DNA of 64,000 nucleotides from JAJEFO01 sp009843725 (GTDB lineage: Bacteria > Pseudomonadota > Alphaproteobacteria > Rhodobacterales > Rhodobacteraceae): assembly GCA_965243215.1 (NCBI GenBank), contig CBDEUJ010000005.1, positions 1,302,001 to 1,366,000 of the forward strand. Reading direction: 5' to 3'. This document shows positions 17,582 to 26,766 of the stretch, piece after piece. The notes below the pieces were generated by a model. The model was not told the DNA's origin, did not search any database, and was given only the letters and a program-made list of their open reading frames with translations. Position 1 is the first letter of the stretch; every line of letters starts with the position of its first letter. A program made the position numbers and the translations under genes.

Positions 17582-17597
17582 TGGGAATTCAGGCTAG
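17582..17597 (-). repeat. IS right terminal inverted repeat
   Basis: Sixteen bases, TGGGAATTCAGGCTAG on the + strand, the exact reverse complement of the left end. A chance 16-base inverted match over this distance is very unlikely. Confidence 0.75.
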
Positions 17598-17903
17598 CAA
17601 ATAAATCCACAAGATCTAGCCAACCCAGTGAAAATCAAAATCGAACAAATTTCCTGACGCCGTCACGAAGGGCTGACGGCGAGGATTGCATGCTTGAATC
17701 CAGAAGGCGGAATGCTTCTCTGGCCAACGCCATAAGACATCTAGAACGGGTGGACCCAGTGCAGCCAGACGGCCCCTTGGCGACGTGTGGCCCGCTCGCC
17801 AACGATTAGCAAACGTCCGGCGCCTACGGCAGGCGCGTTTCGCCACGAAGCCCGAGTCCGTGCTGTCGCCAACGCCGTGTCCGACCGGGAGGAGGAAGGG
17901 AGG
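17598..17903. other. 306 bases between the IS and the relaxase remnant
   Basis: No convincing gene was found. A 76-codon - strand frame (17616-17846) ends with TASGNLFDFDFHW but has no recognisable family and no ribosome-binding site. The 12-base stretch CACAAGATCTAG at 17608 also occurs at 15145 on the other side of the IS. Confidence 0.3.
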
Positions 17904-18370
17904 CTACATGCCCATGTCGAGGTCGCGCGACCTCTGCATCGGTTCGGCGGCCCGTTCCGGTCCGGACTGGCGGGCAGCTCCCTGCCGGCCCTCGATGCCT
18001 TGGCCTTTCCCGCGATCCGGCTTGCCGGCATCCTGCCCGGCACGATCACGCCCGGCGCTCTTATCGTGCGACTCTCCATCATGGCCCTGGGATTTTCCGT
18101 CACGGTCCCGCCCCGCCTGGCGTCCGGCCCGATGCCCGTGCCCTGGGCCAGGGGCCAAATCACGCTCTATGCCGTCGCGTTGCACTTGCCCGCGTCCGTC
18201 ACCGCGATCCGGTTCTACGCCTCGATCCATCGCGTCGGACGCGCGCGCCACGTGACCGCCGTCCCGATCCCGGTCCCACCCGAACACGGCCTCGTGGGCG
18301 GCCTGCCTGGCCGTCGCGTCGAGCGCCGCGAGCCGCTCCCCGGTCGCCCGCTCGAGCTGGTCGGCGAGCC

Positions 18371-18384
18371 TGTGCGCTGTGCGC
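18371..18384 (+). repeat. 7-bp tandem duplication breaking the relaxase frame
   Basis: TGTGCGC occurs twice in a row. Deleting one copy rejoins VLVTDD with AHRLADQLERATGERL, the expected relaxase sequence. Confidence 0.85.
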
Positions 18385-18934
18385 GTCGTCCGTGACCAGA
18401 ACGGCGGCATCACGCGCCCGGCTGATCGCCACGTAGAAGGCGCGAAGGTCGGTCAGCCTCGGGTTGCCTGCAGGCATCGCCGCCATGATCCTGTCCACCG
18501 TCCGGCCCTGGAACGCGTGGACCGTCGCCGCGAAGGCGCGGTCGACGTGACGAAGCTGCGGGGCGTCCTTCCCGAGCCGCGTCACGGACCCGTTCTCGAG
18601 GCGCAGGCGGACGCCGTCGCGACCGACGGCCTCCACCGTCGCGGTCTCGCCGTTTGCCAGTCCCGAGGCCGGATCGTTGCGCGTGAAGCGGATCCGGTCG
18701 CCCCGACGAAGCTCCGTCGCCTCGCTCCGGAAGACCTCGACCCCGCCCTTCGCTGCGGCGAGGCGCTCCGGCCGCCAGGGCGTGAGGCCACCCTTCGCGT
18801 CCTCCAGGCGCACCACGCCCCAGCGCCGGTCGACGGAAGCGACCCTGCGCTCGTCGCCCCGCTCCACGTCGAGCGTCCTGTAGGGACGGGCGAAGATCAC
18901 CGTGTCGCCGACATCATAGCTGGAGGCGCGCGTC

Positions 18935-18972
18935 ATCTCCGCGCGGGTGAGGTATCTCCGCGCGGGTGAGGT
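18935..18972 (+). repeat. 19-bp tandem duplication breaking the relaxase frame
   Basis: ATCTCCGCGCGGGTGAGGT is repeated exactly, 19 bases per unit, which is not a multiple of three. Removing one unit rejoins VPRDLTRAE with MTRASSYDVGD. Confidence 0.9.
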
Positions 18973-21046
18973 CGCGCGGGACGAGCCTGCCCACCTGCAT
19001 CGCCGGCCCCGAGACCGCGCCCTCGGCAACGAGCCCCTCGCGGACCGTCGCGTTGATCCCGTCGCGGAGCGCCCGCGTTGGCGCGACGATCCCGGTCCGT
19101 TCGCGCAGTTCCGGGGACAGGTCCAGCCAGAGCCGCGCGGTCTCCGTCGCAAGATCGCCGACCTGCCGGACGTTGCCGCCGAGCCGCGCGAACGCGGCCT
19201 TCACGTCGCCCTCGAGGCTCGCCCGGACCGCCGCCTTCAGCTCCGCGTCGCGCTGGCGGACGATGTCGTCCATCACCGCCGTCTGCATCCCGGCGGCCTT
19301 GAGCTGCGCGAACGGCTTGCCCGCCTCGACCGCGCCAAGCTGCCTCTCGTCGCCCACCAGCACCACGCGCGGAATCCTCAGCGTCGTCGCGATGCGCAGC
19401 AGGTTCCTGATTTGCTCGCTGGACGCGAGCGAGGATTCGTCAACCACCAGCATGTTCTTCGCGTTCGCCGCGCGGAGCCGCTTCAGCCCGTCCGCCGTGC
19501 CGCGCCCCTCGGCGATCCCGCCGTGGCGCGCGAGCCAGCGCTGCAGCGTCTCCGACTCGATGCCGGATCCGGACTGGAGCGTTTTCGCGGCGGAGGCCGA
19601 GGGCGCGAGACCGACGGCGCGGAGGCCCCGGCTCTCGCCGAGCGCGCGCAGACGCTTCAGCATCGTCGTCTTCCCCGTGCCCGCGTAGCCCTGCACGGCG
19701 ACCACCCTGTCCTTGCTGGCGAGCACGGTCTTGACCGCCTCCTTCTGGCCTTCGTTGAGGCGGCCCCGGTGGAGCTTCGTCTCAGCCACCCAGCGGCGCA
19801 TGATCGCCTTCTCCACGCCCTGGCCCGCGCGCATCAGCGCGATGGTCTCGGACTCCCGCGCCAGCGCCGCGTCCGTGGCCCAGTGCCGCCCGTGGCCGAG
19901 GCCGCGCGCGGCATGGAGCGCGCCGTCGCGCTCGAGCGCCGCGATCGCGCGTTCGGCGTCGCCGACCGTGACCGCGCCCGGATCGCGGGCAAGCGTCGCG
20001 GCCAGGAGGTCCGTGTGGCCGAACACCGCCTCGCGCTCGGAGAGATGCGCCACCGCCCAGGCCGCCGCCTCGCCGGCGACCCGGCCCGGGGCCGAGAACA
20101 GGTCCGGGCCGGACAGGCTGCGCTCCGCCTTGCGGGCCTCGGCCCGGACCTTCGCCGCCGAGAACCCCAGCGCCTTCGCCTGGCGCTTCCACGACCGGGC
20201 GAGCGCGCCCCGGTCGACGTCCCGTTTCGCCGCCCGCGTCATCAGCGCGGCGCGGGCGGCAAGGTGGGGATTGTCCTTCGTGCCTCCCATGCCGCGCTCG
20301 GCCATCGCGGCCTCGATCTCCTGCCTGCGCGTGGAGAAGGACTCGACGGCCTCGCGAGGGACGCCCTCGATCTCGAACCGCCCGTCCGGGTGGGTCTTCC
20401 CGATCCCGCATCCGAGGTCGCCCAGGCCCCGCGCAAGCTCCGCCCGGTAGATCGCGCCGATGGCCATCTTGCCGCCGAACAGGCCGTCGTCGACCATCGT
20501 CCGCCACTTGCCGTCCTCGCCCTGCACCATGTTGGCGATCACGGCGTGCGTATGAAGCTGCGGGTCGAGGTTCCTCGACGTGTCTTGCCTGAAGGTCGCC
20601 GCGACCATCCCCTGGCCGCCCGCGCGGACCATCGCGCGGGTGGCAGGGTCGCGCATCCTCGTCTCGACGGCGTGCGCCTCGATCCAGTCCAGCGTCGCCG
20701 CCACCGCCCGGTCGTGCGCCTCGACGATGCGGTCGTCGCGGCCGACCAGCGCCATCAGCGACACCGACTTGGGCGCGCTCAGCGTCACGTCGCGGCCGGG
20801 GCGGTGGACGATGTTCCCGCCGATCTCCCGACGCCCGAGCCGACGCCCGCCCGGAACCTCGCCTTCGAGCACCGACCGGAAGCGCTCGGGATCGACCGGC
20901 CCGGAGAGGCCCAGGGCCTACGCGCCCCGGCCCGCCCAGGCGCTGGCATCGAGATGCGCGGCATCGTCCTTCGCGTAGTAGCCGTCCCGCTCGAAGCAGG
21001 CCACGCCCTGCGACGGCGAGGAGATCTTGCCGATGGACGCTACCAT

Positions 21047-21311
21047 CGCCGGGGCGCTCCGCCAGTGACGGATCCGGGAGTTTCTTGCCTGTGCATGCCG
21101 AAAGGATTGGCGCCGGTTCCGCGCACGGCAAGGGCCGGACAGGCGCTTGCGCAGACCTGTCCCAGAATGTCGCCGACTGTCCGTTCAGGCGATCCGGCTA
21201 GCGCTTGCCATCCGGTCCGGTTCGACAGGCGTCACGGGCGCTGCCGGGACTTCGACCCGCGGCTGATTCGGTCCGGCGGCACGTCGCGGGCGGGGAAACG
21301 GGCTTGGAATC
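21047..21311. other. Divergent region between relaxase remnant and higBA
   Basis: 265 bases between the relaxase start and the toxin promoter. No gene or clear origin of transfer was identified. If an oriT exists for this relaxase it should be in or near this stretch, where several GC-rich short inverted repeats occur. Confidence 0.3.
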
Positions 21312-21327
21312 ATACCATGCATGCTAT
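21312..21327 (+). promoter_or_regulatory. Near-palindromic operator for higBA
   Basis: ATACCATGCATGCTAT is a 16-bp palindrome with two mismatches, centred on CATGCATG, 14-29 bases before the toxin ATG and overlapping the likely -10 region (TATATT at 21325-21330). Xre-type antitoxins usually bind such sites to autorepress their operon. Confidence 0.5.
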
Positions 21328-21340
21328 ATTGCTTTGACCC

Positions 21341-21667
21341 ATGACCTGGCGTGTCGAGACCCTGAACGAGACGGTGGACAGGGAGCTGGACGCGCTGTCC
21401 GCCGACATGCGGGCGCGGCTGTCGAGAACGGGCCGGCTGATCGCCACGGTCGGGCTTGAACGTGTCGGGGCGCCGCATGTCAGGCATCTGGCCGGTCCGC
21501 TGTGGGAGATCCGCCTGAGCGGCCGGGACGGCATCGCGCGGGCGCTCTACGTCGTCGCGCCAGGCCGGCGGGTGGTGGTGGTGCGCGCTTTCGTTAAGAA
21601 GACCCGGCGGACGCCGCGCCGGGAGATCAGGCTGGCGCTGAGCCGCGCAAGGGAGGCATTGCAATGA
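21341..21667 (+). CDS. HigB/RelE-like toxin (Gp49 family)
   Basis: A 108-residue basic protein of the phage-derived Gp49-like/HigB mRNA-interferase family. Motifs: DRELDALSADMRARLSR near 11-27, VRHLAGPLWEIRLSGRDGIA near 47-66 and the core YVVAPGRRVVVVRAFVKKT (72-90), which in this fold supplies the basic catalytic residues. Such toxins cleave mRNA at ribosomes and are neutralised by the adjacent Xre protein. The gene order toxin-antitoxin with a 4-base ATGA overlap is typical of HigBA. It lies divergent from the relaxase, as is common on mobile elements. Confidence 0.85.
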   Translation: MTWRVETLNETVDRELDALSADMRARLSRTGRLIATVGLERVGAPHVRHLAGPLWEIRLSGRDGIARALYVVAPGRRVVVVRAFVKKTRRTPRREIRLALSRAREALQ

Positions 21668-21942
21668 GCACGCTTGACGAACTGCACGACCGGTGGAGCA
21701 AGGACGCGGACTATCGGGAGGCCTACGATGGGCTGGGACCGGAATTCGAGCTGGCCCAGGCGCTGGTCGAGGCGCGCACGCAGGCGGGCATGACCCAGGC
21801 GGAACTGGCCGCGAGAATGAAGACGACGCAGTCGGCGGTTGCGCGCCTGGAGAGCGGCCGGGTGCCGCCGTCGACGCGGACCCTCGAAAGAGTCGCCCGG
21901 GCAACCGGGACCCGGCTGCGGATCCAGTTCGACCCGGCCTGA
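21664..21942 (+). CDS. HigA-like Xre-family antitoxin
   Basis: A 92-residue protein whose residues about 32-85 form an HTH_3 domain: TQAGMTQAELAARMKTTQSA, then VARLESGRVPPSTRTLERVA. It neutralises the HigB-like toxin and probably represses the operon by binding the palindrome before it. The N-terminal 30 residues (ELHDRWSKDADYREAYDGL) are the toxin-contact region in related pairs. The start overlaps the toxin stop by 4 bases. The pair looks intact. Confidence 0.88.
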   Translation: MSTLDELHDRWSKDADYREAYDGLGPEFELAQALVEARTQAGMTQAELAARMKTTQSAVARLESGRVPPSTRTLERVARATGTRLRIQFDPA

Positions 21943-22678
21943 GCCTGGAGGCTGCCGGACGGACGCAAATCATGCCCGTGTCCCGTCATGTCGGTGCATG
22001 CGCGGACAGGGAAGTGAATCCAGACCCCGTGCTGATATAGTGTTGATTCTGCATTTTTTGCGCGGAAGCGGCAATACGGTAACACATTGTAAATAAATAG
22101 TTTAATTTAGGTGCTGCGAAATTTACAGTTGAGACTGGAAGTTTGACTGGCTAAGCCATTCCAGCGTGCGGTGAGACCCACTGCGGCCGCGCCTGTCCGC
22201 AGCCGACATGCCCTTCTCGGCACACCTTGGCAGCGCGGCATGACGGGCCAGGCTCCGCCATTCGCTGCGCGTCTGCCTCGCGACTGGCGGGCGATGCTGC
22301 GGAGGCGGTCGGCGGGATGCGACGCGGGCGACGCGTTCACGGAAAGACCGCCCGACCGGCCGCGAAGCGCGCTGCGCGCTGGTTGCCGCGGCGCCAGAGG
22401 CCGGGTCAGCGGCGGCTACGGAAGACAGGGATCGCCGCCCGCGGCGACGGGCACTGGCCGCAGGACACGCAGGCGATGCCCGAGAGCCCGGCGAGCGTCT
22501 TCACGCAAAGAGGTGGCCTGCAGATGGCGCAGCCTGAAGGACCCTGGCCCCAAGCCTCCTCCTGCGCAGCCATCCGCCAAGACCTGCCAGCCAACGAACC
22601 GCGCAAGTCCCTGGCACCGTGACGCGACAGGCACGACCAGCATCCCGTCCGGACGCGGGGCGCCGATCCGGAAGCGCG
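21943..22678. other. 736 bases without a recognised gene
   Basis: An AT-rich stretch (22030-22130) includes a run suggestive of a promoter or terminator remnant. Several open frames exist here on both strands but none has protein-like features I can name; one - strand frame near 22406-22606 is cysteine-rich (CAIC, CVSCGQC) but weak. Probably decayed island DNA. Confidence 0.4.
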
Positions 22679-22992
22679 TCACCGCTGTTCGGAATCCGTT
22701 GCGTCGTTTCGCCAGCCGTCACTGTCCGGCTGCCACTGCTGCGCGAAATTCAGCGCAGCCTGGAACTCTTCGAGTGCGGAGCTGAGCGCGAGCCATGCCA
22801 GAAGCAGCGATATCATGCTGTACGCCGCCCACGCCTGGGCAGCACGGCGAACCCTGCCATCCCCGCGAGCGCCACGACCCAGCCAATCCTGGCGTCTCGA
22901 TCCACCGAGACGGCGAATTCCAGAATGACCCGCTGGAAGTCGATGAAGGCGGTCACCTCCCTTGGCAGCTCATTCAAGTCCCTGACATGCAT
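22679..22992 (-). pseudogene. Small two-helix membrane protein, one frameshift
   Basis: From ATG 22992 the frame reads MHVRDLNELPREVTAFIDFQ, then a hydrophobic IGWVVALAGMAGFAVL, then runs into a stop. One base out of frame a second membrane helix follows (SMISLLLAWLALSSALEEF) and a polar tail ending NDATDSEQR at TGA 22681-22679. The distance (314 bases) is one base short of a multiple of three, consistent with a single lost base near 22850. No family recognised. Confidence 0.4.
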
Positions 22993-23698
22993 GGCACTCT
23001 CATGACCTGGATCGGCAGTTTCAGGTCAGCCGCCTGCTGCGCCGTCCTCGGCAAGCTGTCCGGAACCTAGCCGCTGCGGGCGTGCCTTCCTTTCGCTTCC
23101 GTGATTTCGCCGCCGGCGCGTCTCGAAGACGGCTTCCAGGCTCAGCATTCGCCGGCCCTTCGGCCAGTCCGTGCACCCCGCCCTCCCTTTCGCCACAATC
23201 GTGTCGGAACCTCGCGGCATCCACGCCGGGTCCCGCGCTGCACGCCGGATGCCACCGACATGCCCTTCCCCGATCCGCGCGCGCCCGGATTCCGCGCAGA
23301 GAGCGCCGCGTTGCCCCCGGGTCCGCCGTTGCGCCTCCTCCGCGTCGACAAGGCCATCGCTCCTTGCCCCGGGCATCCGGGCGATTCGCTCGAGACGCCG
23401 GCAGGCGCCTGCTACAAGCACCCGTCGTTCCCCGGGATCTCCAGTCCGCCGCCCTGGCGGGTCGCCGATCGCCCGACGCCGGGCGGCGAGAAACCCGAGC
23501 CAGCCCGGCACGGCGGAAGGCAGCCGACCAGGCCGCACGACCGGCGAACGGCGCATCGGTCCCCAGGCTCCCTCTCCGGACTCGGCAGCCGCGACCGTCG
23601 GCACCGCCCAACAAGACGTGTCGAAAAATGCGCTTTCCCTATTTTCAACACGATAATCGTCATATTGTCGAATATGCCTTCCAAAGGGGACCTTCCTG
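22993..23698. other. 706 bases before rloA, no recognised gene
   Basis: GC-rich DNA with overlapping open frames on both strands but no protein-like sequence I could name. The last 60 bases (23636-23695) are AT-rich and include an imperfect inverted repeat (CGATAAT with ATTGTCG). They form the probable promoter of the rloAB pair, followed by AAAGGGGA before the GTG start. Confidence 0.4.
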
Positions 23699-24974
23699 GT
23701 GCTTGTCGACTTCACAACATCCAATTTCATGTCCATCAAGGACGAAGCATGCCTGAGCCTTGTCGCTCGTCCCTCCGCGGACCGGGACGACACCCACGTC
23801 GTGGTTCCCAAGCTGCCGGAACCTTCAAGTCCCATCCGGTTGCTTCGCACCGCCGCAATCTACGGGCCCAACGCGGCGGGCAAGACCAACTTGCTGATGG
23901 CCATGTCCGCGATGCAGGCAATGATCAAGAACTCCTCCCAGTCCATGGATGAATTGCCTGTCGTCCCCTTCGAGTTCGACCCGGCCTGCCGTGAAAGGCC
24001 AAGCGTCTTCGACGTCACCTTCATACTTGAAGGCGTCCGGTACCAATACGGCTTTTCGGCGACGAAATCACGCGTCTTCGGAGAGTGGCTCTTTGCCTGG
24101 CCTCGCGGCAGGCCGCAGGCCTGGTTCGAACGTGTCATGGACAACTTTGACTACGGCCCCAACCTGCCTGGCCCCAAAAGGACCTGGGAGGCCGCCACCC
24201 GGCCGGACTCCCTTTTTCTTTCCACTGCCGTTGCCCTGAATTCCAAGCACCTGAAACCAGTATCCGACTGGTTTTCAGAGTCACTTCACGTTGCCGCCGC
24301 AGGAGCATGGTCCGACTCGTTCACAACCTCCTTGTGCAGGTCTGACTCCGAGAATGACAGGATAACGAAGAACGACATTCTGGACTTCCTCAACAGTGCC
24401 GACCTTTCAGTCAAGGACATCGTGGTCCTGGATGTGGAGTTTCCCGCGGAGGAGCTGCCCAAGGGATTGCCGGCAAGCGTCCGAGAGCAAATCGAGAAGG
24501 ACGTAAAGGGCAAAAAGTTCCCGCAAGTGTTCTTTCTCCACGATGTCGGTGACGGTGACCCGATTGAACTGGACCTCGGCGTCGAATCCCACGGGACCCA
24601 AAGACTGTTCGCCCTAGCTGGTCCTTGGCTGGACGTGTTGGGAAAGGGCGCCACCATTGTCTTTGACGAACTTGAAGACAGCCTGCATGCCAATCTGGTC
24701 AAGCACCTGATCAATTCCTTTCACAGCACCAGCATAAATCCGAATGGCGCCCAGCTGATCTTTACCACGCACAATACGTCCATACTGAACCAGGAAACCT
24801 TTTCGGCGTGATCAGGTCTGGTTCTGCGAGAGAAACAGGAGATTCGAGACAGAGCTGTTTCCGCTGACCCGGTTCCACCCCAGGAAGGGGTTCGAGAACC
24901 TGGAGCGATCCTACCTTGCAGGCCGCTACGGAGCCGTTCCGTTTTTCCGTGACGTGGAGAAGGGCCCGGAATAG
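23699..24974 (+). pseudogene. RloA / AbiLi-like AAA ATPase with one frameshift
   Basis: An ABC/SMC-like ATPase of the AAA_15 type found with RloB. From a GTG start it reads MLVDFTTSNFMSIKDEACLS, Walker A YGPNAAGKTNLL near residue 60, a signature-like GVESHGTQRLFAL, Walker B TIVFDELEDSLHANL and the H-loop IFTTHNTSIL. At codon 371 the frame hits TGA. One base shifted, the family's C terminus continues (RRDQVWFCERNRRFETELF, then RSYLAGRYGAVPFFRDV) to TAG 24972-24974. The break lies at the T4 run 24800-24803. It is a single-base insertion, a sequencing error or, less likely, a programmed +1 shift. RloB follows after 5 bases. Confidence 0.8.
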
Positions 24975-24979
24975 TTGGC

Positions 24980-25609
24980 ATGAAAAAGGGACGGTTGAAG
25001 CGACATCTCAGGCGGAAAAAGCCGTCAATCATGCCGTATGATCGGGTTCTTGTGGTATGCGAGGGATCCAAGACGGAGCCGCAATACCTGAATGAGCTTC
25101 TGTCGCACTACAGGCTCAGCACCGCAAACATCGAGGTCCTGGGAGCGGGAGTCGACCCGGTCTCTCTCGTCAAGCGCGCACTGAAGCGGGCCAGGCTCGA
25201 GATCAGGGGAGGAGACCCGTTTGATCGGGTGTATTGCGTGTTCGACAGGAATTCGCATGCGAATTTCCATCAGGCTTCGGATATGGCGAGGCATCACAAG
25301 ATGCGCCTAGCACGATCATGGCCATGCTTCGAGTTTTGGCTCTTGCTTCATTTCCGGTACATGCGGAGTCCGTATTCGGCGCAGGACCAGAGAAGTCCTG
25401 GCCAGATTTGCGTTTCCGACCTGAGCAGCGTCCTTGCCGGATACAGCAAGGGTGGCGGCGGTGCATTTCTGCATTGGCTGCCCAAGCTCGATTCAGCGAT
25501 TCAGAATGCCAGGCAGACACGGGTCGATGCGCAGAGAACCGTGGAAGACAATCCTTCCACCGAGTTCCATGAACTGGTGGAGTACCTCCAATCTCTGGCA
25601 AGGCACTGA
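24980..25609 (+). CDS. RloB / AbiLii-like protein
   Basis: A 209-residue protein of the RloB family. It has RVLVVCEGSKTEPQYLNEL near 22-40, VYCVFDRNSHANFH near 84-97, ARSWPCFEFWLLLHFRY near 111-127 and NPSTEFHELVEYLQSL at the end. These are the conserved blocks of RloB, whose VCEGxKTE and DRDxH-like motifs resemble a Toprim/nuclease fold. RloA-RloB pairs were first noted near restriction loci, and the homologous AbiLi/AbiLii pair gives phage abortive infection in lactococci. It is the predicted effector here, with the ATPase as its partner. The gene is intact; it starts 5 bases after the rloA stop. Confidence 0.85.
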   Translation: MKKGRLKRHLRRKKPSIMPYDRVLVVCEGSKTEPQYLNELLSHYRLSTANIEVLGAGVDPVSLVKRALKRARLEIRGGDPFDRVYCVFDRNSHANFHQASDMARHHKMRLARSWPCFEFWLLLHFRYMRSPYSAQDQRSPGQICVSDLSSVLAGYSKGGGGAFLHWLPKLDSAIQNARQTRVDAQRTVEDNPSTEFHELVEYLQSLARH

Positions 25610-25738
25610 CGGCGAAGGACCGCATGTCGAGCTGCCCGACTGCCTGAATTCGGTTGTACACCCCCGCAAGGAAGTCACCGGTCATCGCTCCTTCGCAGCC
25701 GGCTCGCCCGCCATCTCCCGTGCAAGCAGATCGCTTCA

Positions 25739-26230
25739 GCCGTCCCCCGCGACCGCCGGATGCCGGCCGCTTCCCCGGCCCGGTCGCGGTCGGCGTTCCA
25801 GCCACAAGAGGATCCGGCGCAGGCGCCAGCCGTCCAGCCAGCGCGGGACCGATGTCGCCACGCCGCCGACCGACACCGCGGCGGAGCCGCCGGATCCGGC
25901 CCGCGGGAAGCGCCGCAGCGTCAGCACCGACAGCGCGTCGAACGCGCTCTCGACGAGAACCGCACCGCACGCTCCGGAGGAGCGCCGTCCAACGCCATCC
26001 AGAATCCGCCCGACGCTGTCCTCGAGCCCGGCGCCATGGAGACGGTCGGCATGATGCGACGCGCGTGGTACGTTCACGGAATGCCCGTTCGCTCGACCGC
26101 AAAGCCGACGGGCGCATCGTGCAACGCCCTTCGCGCAGGTTGCAGCCGCCGATTCAGCGGCGTCGGCGCCCGGAACAGGAGGCGAGAATCGCCGCTCCCG
26201 GCACCGGTGGCGTGGAATGACTGCGATGCT
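25739..26230 (-). pseudogene. DUF3991/Toprim-domain gene remnant
   Basis: The - strand shows blocks of the DUF3991-Toprim family that accompanies relaxases on mobile elements: VESAFDALSVLTLRRFPRAG, then SAAVSVGGVATSVPRWLDGW and RRIL. One frame further on is WNADRDRAGEAA, the Asp-x-Asp of the Toprim fold. Upstream only scraps are recognisable (AVRDWLRLSS, DRLHGAGL). The protein is split over at least two frames and lacks its N-terminal zinc-binding part, so it is broken. Its presence ties this segment to the same element as the relaxase. Confidence 0.45.
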
Positions 26231-26766
26231 CGACAGCCTCAGCCAGTCCCGCACGGCTTCGACCGGAGCGTCATCGCCAATCGTGGCCTGCGCGACCGTC
26301 GCCCTCAGTGATCGCGCCGCTCCGGCGATCAACCGGAACGACGGGCCGTCACCATGGCCGAACCGGCCGAGAATCGCGTCGACCCGCTCCGCCGTCACGG
26401 GATGGAGCGCACGCTCCCGCCCGCTTCGCCCGCCAGCCTTCAGCACCTCCAGGACCCCAATGCCGACGCGCAGGCAGCGCATGAACGCGCCCCGACTGCC
26501 GAGGTTCTCGAATCCGCCTGACAGGTGCCTGCCGGGGTCTTGCCACGACCGTCGGGCGGGCGACCAGGGCGGGCAAGGTTCGTGAGCCGCAGGAAAGGGC
26601 CGACCGGCAGAGCGGACCGAAACGCCCCGATGCCGGTCAGTTCCGCTGCGCGCTTGCCGGAAAGCGGGACCTCTTGAGACGCGACCGCCCTGGCGTGCCC
26701 GAGCGCGACTCTTGCCCGTGACCGCCAAGTGGAATAGCCAGTTTGCCGAGAGGCAGGAACGGCTCC

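Larger units (their letters stand above)
15444..17597 (-). mobile_element. Insertion sequence, about 2.15 kb, with perfect 16-bp terminal inverted repeats
   Basis: Perfect 16-bp inverted repeats, CTAGCCTGAATTCCCA at 15444-15459 and its reverse complement at 17582-17597, bracket one transposase gene. The outermost CTAG on each side may be a duplicated 4-bp target (it is itself a palindrome, so direct and inverted cannot be distinguished), which would make the element 15448-17593 with 12-bp ends. The transposase begins 349 bases inside the right end, leaving a long non-coding 5' part. It lies between the AT-rich small gene and the relaxase remnant. Confidence 0.75.
17904..21046 (-). pseudogene. 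MobF conjugative relaxase/helicase (TraA/TrwC type), disrupted
   Basis: Conjugative relaxases of this kind nick the transfer origin and unwind the plasmid or ICE. Starting at ATG 21046, the frame has DGYYAKDDAAHLD with the paired catalytic tyrosines, then an in-frame amber codon at 20920-20918 (codon 43). Past it the same frame continues 652 codons with HRPGRDVTLSAPKSVS, LDPQLHTHAVIAN (metal His cluster), the helicase Walker A GYAGTGKTTMLKRL and Walker B MLVVDESS. A 19-bp tandem duplication at 18935-18972 then shifts the frame; the protein continues in the next frame (TRASSYDVGDTVIFARPYR, and later AFYVAISRARDAAVLVTDD). A 7-bp tandem duplication at 18371-18384 shifts it once more into a Gly/Asp/Arg-rich tail ending at 17904. 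Removing one copy of each repeat restores one frame. Confidence 0.85.

Noticed and set aside
15145..17619. Direct repeat CACAAGATCTAG at 15145-15156 and 17608-17619 around the IS
   Set aside because: Twelve bases over 2.4 kb may be chance, and the copies are not next to the IS ends (289 bases and 11 bases away), so it is not a target duplication.
18947..21337. A 796-codon + strand open frame opposite the relaxase
   Set aside because: It is the mirror of a GC-rich coding strand; its translation is Arg/Pro-rich without domains, and the - strand has the relaxase motifs.
22406..22606. Cysteine-rich - strand frame with CAIC and CVSCGQC
   Set aside because: Spacing does not match a known zinc-binding fold and no start context was found.
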